Shown piece by piece: positions 61,914 to 64,000 of a DNA stretch of 64,000 nucleotides (the stretch's first letter is position 1; each line of letters begins with the position of its first letter). The notes below the pieces were generated by a model. That model was not told where the DNA came from. It ran no database searches and worked only from the letters and a program-made list of their open reading frames with translations. The stretch lies in the NCBI GenBank assembly GCA_943369355.1, contig CALRMX020000009.1:1-64000 (forward strand), given 5' to 3'. This DNA is from UBA7662 sp943369355. Its GTDB lineage: Bacteria; Bacteroidota; Bacteroidia; UBA7662. Made by a program: the position numbers and the translations under genes.

Positions 61914-61973
61914 CGTCAGAATTATTAAATGAAGCTTAACAGCTTACTGCGTGTTTTTCGGGCTTTACCTCCT

Positions 61974-61981
61974 TATTTTTG
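61974..61981 (+). promoter_or_regulatory. -7 box abutting the pstS start
   Basis: TATTTTTG exactly matches TAnnTTTG and is followed by GAGG and the ATG at 61986. Confidence 0.45.
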
Positions 61982-61985
61982 GAGG

Positions 61986-62912
61986 ATGCGTGCAGGCTTA
62001 TTTCTTCTGCTTTTATGGCTCTCGGCCTGCCACGACCGTGGCGAACACCGTGCTTCCTATGTGAAAATCGACGGTAGCAGCACGGTTTTTCCCATCACCG
62101 AGGCCATCACCGAGGAGTTTTACGACGAGTTTCCACAATACAAGGTGGTGGTGGGCATCTCGGGTACCGGCGGAGGTATACGTAAGCTGTGCCGAGGCGA
62201 CATCGACCTTTGTAACGCCAGTCGGCCGATTGAGCTGGCCGAGTTGGAAGCATGTAAAGCAAACGGTCGTACCATCTGGAGTTTGCCGGTGGCCTACGAC
62301 GGGGTGGTGATCGCCGTGCCCAATGCGAACGACTGGGCCAACGACATCCGCATGAGCGAACTGCGCAAGCTGTGGTCGCCCGAGGCACAGGGACGACAAA
62401 TTCTTTGGAGCGAGCTGCGTGCGGGGTGGCCCGACGAGCCTGTGGTACTCTTTGGAGCTGGCACCAGCAGCGGCACGTACGACTTTTTTACCGAATTGGT
62501 CATGGGCAAAGCACGCGTGAGCCGCGGCGACTACAGCTCGAGCGAAAGCGACAACATTGTGGTGCAAGGACTTATCGGCAGTGCCTACGGACTCGCTTTT
62601 TTTGGCTACAGCTACTACCTCGAAAATGCCGACCGAATACGTGCCTTGGCGGTGATTGACGATCGTTTTGGTGAGTCGGTAGCGGTTTATCCTACCGATA
62701 GTACCATTGCCGACGGTAGTTATAAGCCCTTCAGACGTACGCAATATTTGCTTGTAGATTCCGCTTCTTTGCGCCGCGAAAATGTGGCCGCTTTTGTTCA
62801 TTATTATTTTAAGCGTGTCGAGAATTTTGCCGACGCGCTCCATTTTGTACCGCTGCCCGCCAGCGAATACAAGTCGTTGCGCGAACGATTTAAGTCGGGA
62901 GGACAACCTTGA
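61986..62912 (+). CDS. pstS: Phosphate ABC transporter substrate-binding lipoprotein
   Basis: I choose ATG 61986 (MRAGLFLLLLWLSAC) because it places a lipobox cysteine at residue 15 and leaves room from the divergent gene; ATG 61929 would add 19 residues. The product is 308 aa. Phosphate-binding features are VKIDGSSTVFPITEAITEEF, GISGTGGGIRKLCRGDIDLC and GAGTSSGTYDFFTELV, the PBP-like (Pfam PBP_like_2) pattern. It captures phosphate outside the inner membrane for the PstC/PstA permease. The stop overlaps the pstC start by TTGA. Confidence 0.94.
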   Translation: MRAGLFLLLLWLSACHDRGEHRASYVKIDGSSTVFPITEAITEEFYDEFPQYKVVVGISGTGGGIRKLCRGDIDLCNASRPIELAELEACKANGRTIWSLPVAYDGVVIAVPNANDWANDIRMSELRKLWSPEAQGRQILWSELRAGWPDEPVVLFGAGTSSGTYDFFTELVMGKARVSRGDYSSSESDNIVVQGLIGSAYGLAFFGYSYYLENADRIRALAVIDDRFGESVAVYPTDSTIADGSYKPFRRTQYLLVDSASLRRENVAAFVHYYFKRVENFADALHFVPLPASEYKSLRERFKSGGQP

Positions 62913-63796
62913 ACCGACGGCTAGAATGGTTGGCGGAGCGCCTGCTTCAGCTCGCAGCATGGCTTACCATTGGCATCACCATCGCCGTGGTGGCGGTATT
63001 GCTGTGGCATGCGGTAGATTTTTTTAGAGAAATTCCGCTGGCCGATTTTTTCTTGGGTACCGAGTGGACACCGCTGTTTGCCGAACAACGTTTTGGCATA
63101 TTGCCATTACTCACGGCCACCTTGCTCACCGCTATATTGTCGCTATTGGTGGCTTTGCCCATCGGTATTTTTATTTCCATCTACCTCAGCGAATTTGCCC
63201 CGCGCGAATTCCGGCAGTTGGTTCGTCCAGCGCTTGATCTTTTGGCGGCAGTACCTACGGTGGTTTATGGCTTTTTGGCCTTGGTGTTTGTAACGCCCGT
63301 ATTGCAGTGGTTTTTTCCGGGCATCGAAACGTTCAATGCACTATCGCCGGCCTTGTTGATGGGCTTTATGATTTTACCCATCATTACCAGCATCAGTGAA
63401 GACAGCATGCGCTCGGTGCCGGCCAACCTGCGCGAGGCCGCTTTTGCCATGGGCGCATCGCGTTGGCAGGTAGCCCTAAAAGTAGTGCTCCCAGCGGCCT
63501 TTTCGGGCGTGTCGGCCTCGGTATTGCTCGCTTTTTCGAGGGCCTTGGGCGAAACCATGATTGTGGCCATCGCTGCTGGTCAACAACCTGCCCTTACGTT
63601 AAACCCTACGGTAGCCATACAAACCGCTTCATCGTACATCATTCAGGTGAGCTTGGGCGACGTTTCGCTCGACTCCATCGAATACAAAACCATCTTTGCG
63701 GTTGGATTGAGCCTCTTTTTGCTCACCTTTTCGCTCAATAACCTGAGCTTTTGGTTGCGTTCGCGATTTAAAAACCGTCAAAAATCCATCAGTTGA
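62909..63796 (+). CDS. pstC: Phosphate ABC transporter permease subunit PstC
   Basis: This 295-aa inner-membrane protein starts at TTG 62909, overlapping pstS by 4 nt. It has six hydrophobic helices and a large external loop (DFFLGTEWTPLFAEQRFGIL). The permease family EAA-like region is REAAFAMGASRWQVALKVVL and the conserved FSRALGETMIVAIAAG follows. It forms the phosphate channel with PstA. The pstA start overlaps its stop by one base (TGATG). Confidence 0.95.
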   Translation: MNRRLEWLAERLLQLAAWLTIGITIAVVAVLLWHAVDFFREIPLADFFLGTEWTPLFAEQRFGILPLLTATLLTAILSLLVALPIGIFISIYLSEFAPREFRQLVRPALDLLAAVPTVVYGFLALVFVTPVLQWFFPGIETFNALSPALLMGFMILPIITSISEDSMRSVPANLREAAFAMGASRWQVALKVVLPAAFSGVSASVLLAFSRALGETMIVAIAAGQQPALTLNPTVAIQTASSYIIQVSLGDVSLDSIEYKTIFAVGLSLFLLTFSLNNLSFWLRSRFKNRQKSIS

Positions 63797-64000
63797 TGCG
63801 CAACTTCGGTAACCTATTTGTGCTGTTTGAGCGCTTCGATGCATGGATGGATAAGATGCGCCGAGGTGGTTTTGCTGTATACGGCCTGCTGTTTACCATT
63901 TCGGTGGTGTTGTTCATCATTGGCCTGTTTGTGTACATCACCTTTGCCGGTTTCCCGCGCTTGAATGCGGGTTTTTTCACAGGCTATGCCGGCCGTATAC
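63796..64000 (+). CDS. pstA: Phosphate ABC transporter permease subunit PstA (3' end outside window)
   Basis: ATG at 63796 overlaps the pstC TGA by one base and the frame stays open to the window end, about 68 codons. It reads MRNFGNLFVLFERFDAWMDK, then a first hydrophobic helix (GLLFTISVVLFIIGLFVYIT) and AGFPRLNAGFFTGYAG. This is the position and start expected for PstA, so I assign it from context and topology. The rest of the gene, and pstB/phoU if present, lie beyond the window. Confidence 0.8.
   Translation, partial: MRNFGNLFVLFERFDAWMDKMRRGGFAVYGLLFTISVVLFIIGLFVYITFAGFPRLNAGFFTGYAGRI

Noticed and set aside
62013..62960. 315-codon minus-strand frame opposite pstS
   Set aside because: pstS has a lipobox, phosphate-binding motifs and a coupled pstC start; the antisense frame has no domain.
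1..64000. tRNA, rRNA, CRISPR array, insertion sequence, prophage or integron
   Set aside because: No tRNA-like clover-leaf, regularly spaced repeat array, transposase or integrase motif was seen; spacers are short and mostly explained by terminators and promoters.

Overview
This window is a stretch of chromosome from a member of the Bacteroidota; I cannot name the genus from the sequence alone. The evidence is consistent across the window. Four secreted proteins end in type IX secretion (Por) C-terminal sorting domains with the YPNPA-type motif. There is a SufB-C-D-S-E-T iron-sulfur operon, a DPP IV-type S9 peptidase, a GH92 mannosidase, DUF2911 and DUF6526 proteins, and an archaeal-type prolyl-tRNA synthetase. 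Shine-Dalgarno sequences are nearly absent, and -7 boxes of the Bacteroidota form TAnnTTTG recur upstream of genes. The sequence is gene-dense with short spacers, many ATGA/TTGA stop-start overlaps and clear intrinsic terminators. I see no rRNA, tRNA, insertion sequence, prophage or CRISPR array.

Layout. 1-3.9 kb: the 3' part of a large beta-helix T9SS cargo gene, then a two-domain fasciclin lipoprotein gene broken by one in-frame TAA. 4.0-7.3 kb: two tandem POT-family peptide transporters. 7.4-9.6 kb: a DPP IV-like peptidase on the other strand, facing the transporters. 9.7-11.0 kb: thyA-folA. 11.1-13.0 kb: an AT-richer three-gene cluster of unknown function. 13.1-17.3 kb: proS, a Trp/Gly-rich lipoprotein and a FadL-like porin. 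17.3-20.0 kb: a TPR protein, etfB-etfA and a DUF151 nuclease-fold protein. 20.1-28.1 kb: a nucleoside transporter, a solute-binding protein, a small secreted protein, a GH92 glycosidase, a crotonase-family hydratase and a DUF2911 protein. 28.4-38.2 kb: a T9SS protein; a PIG-L deacetylase + 46-aa membrane peptide + sodium:solute symporter operon; a reductase/hydrolase pair; another T9SS protein. 38.6-43.4 kb: an unknown secreted protein and a four-gene ATGA-coupled operon (EEP nuclease, methyltransferase, PAP2 phosphatase, ZIP transporter). 43.5-47.0 kb: a SixA-type phosphatase-ppk1-ppx polyphosphate operon. 47.0-50.6 kb: a methyltransferase and an outer-membrane gene pair, one member of which carries a ComEA-type HhH domain. 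50.8-55 kb: hsp20, DUF6526, fabH, an orphan Hpt protein and a T9SS protein. 55.1-60.7 kb: the suf operon. 60.9-61.9 kb: DUF2147 and a DnaQ-like exonuclease. 62-64 kb: pstS-pstC-pstA, cut by the window edge.

How the genes fit together: most of the window is housekeeping (folate/dTMP, Fe-S assembly, electron transfer, phosphate and polyphosphate handling) mixed with the secreted-protein, peptide- and glycan-scavenging repertoire of a heterotrophic Bacteroidota. I found no obvious unknown defence or mobile system. The most unusual signals are regulatory or architectural: TAnnTTTG boxes placed only 3-5 nt before start codons, implying leaderless mRNAs; a sigma-54-like hsp20 promoter with upstream inverted repeats; the HhH/beta-barrel gene pair; the nonsense codon in the fasciclin gene; and the uncalled 46-aa peptide coupled to a symporter.
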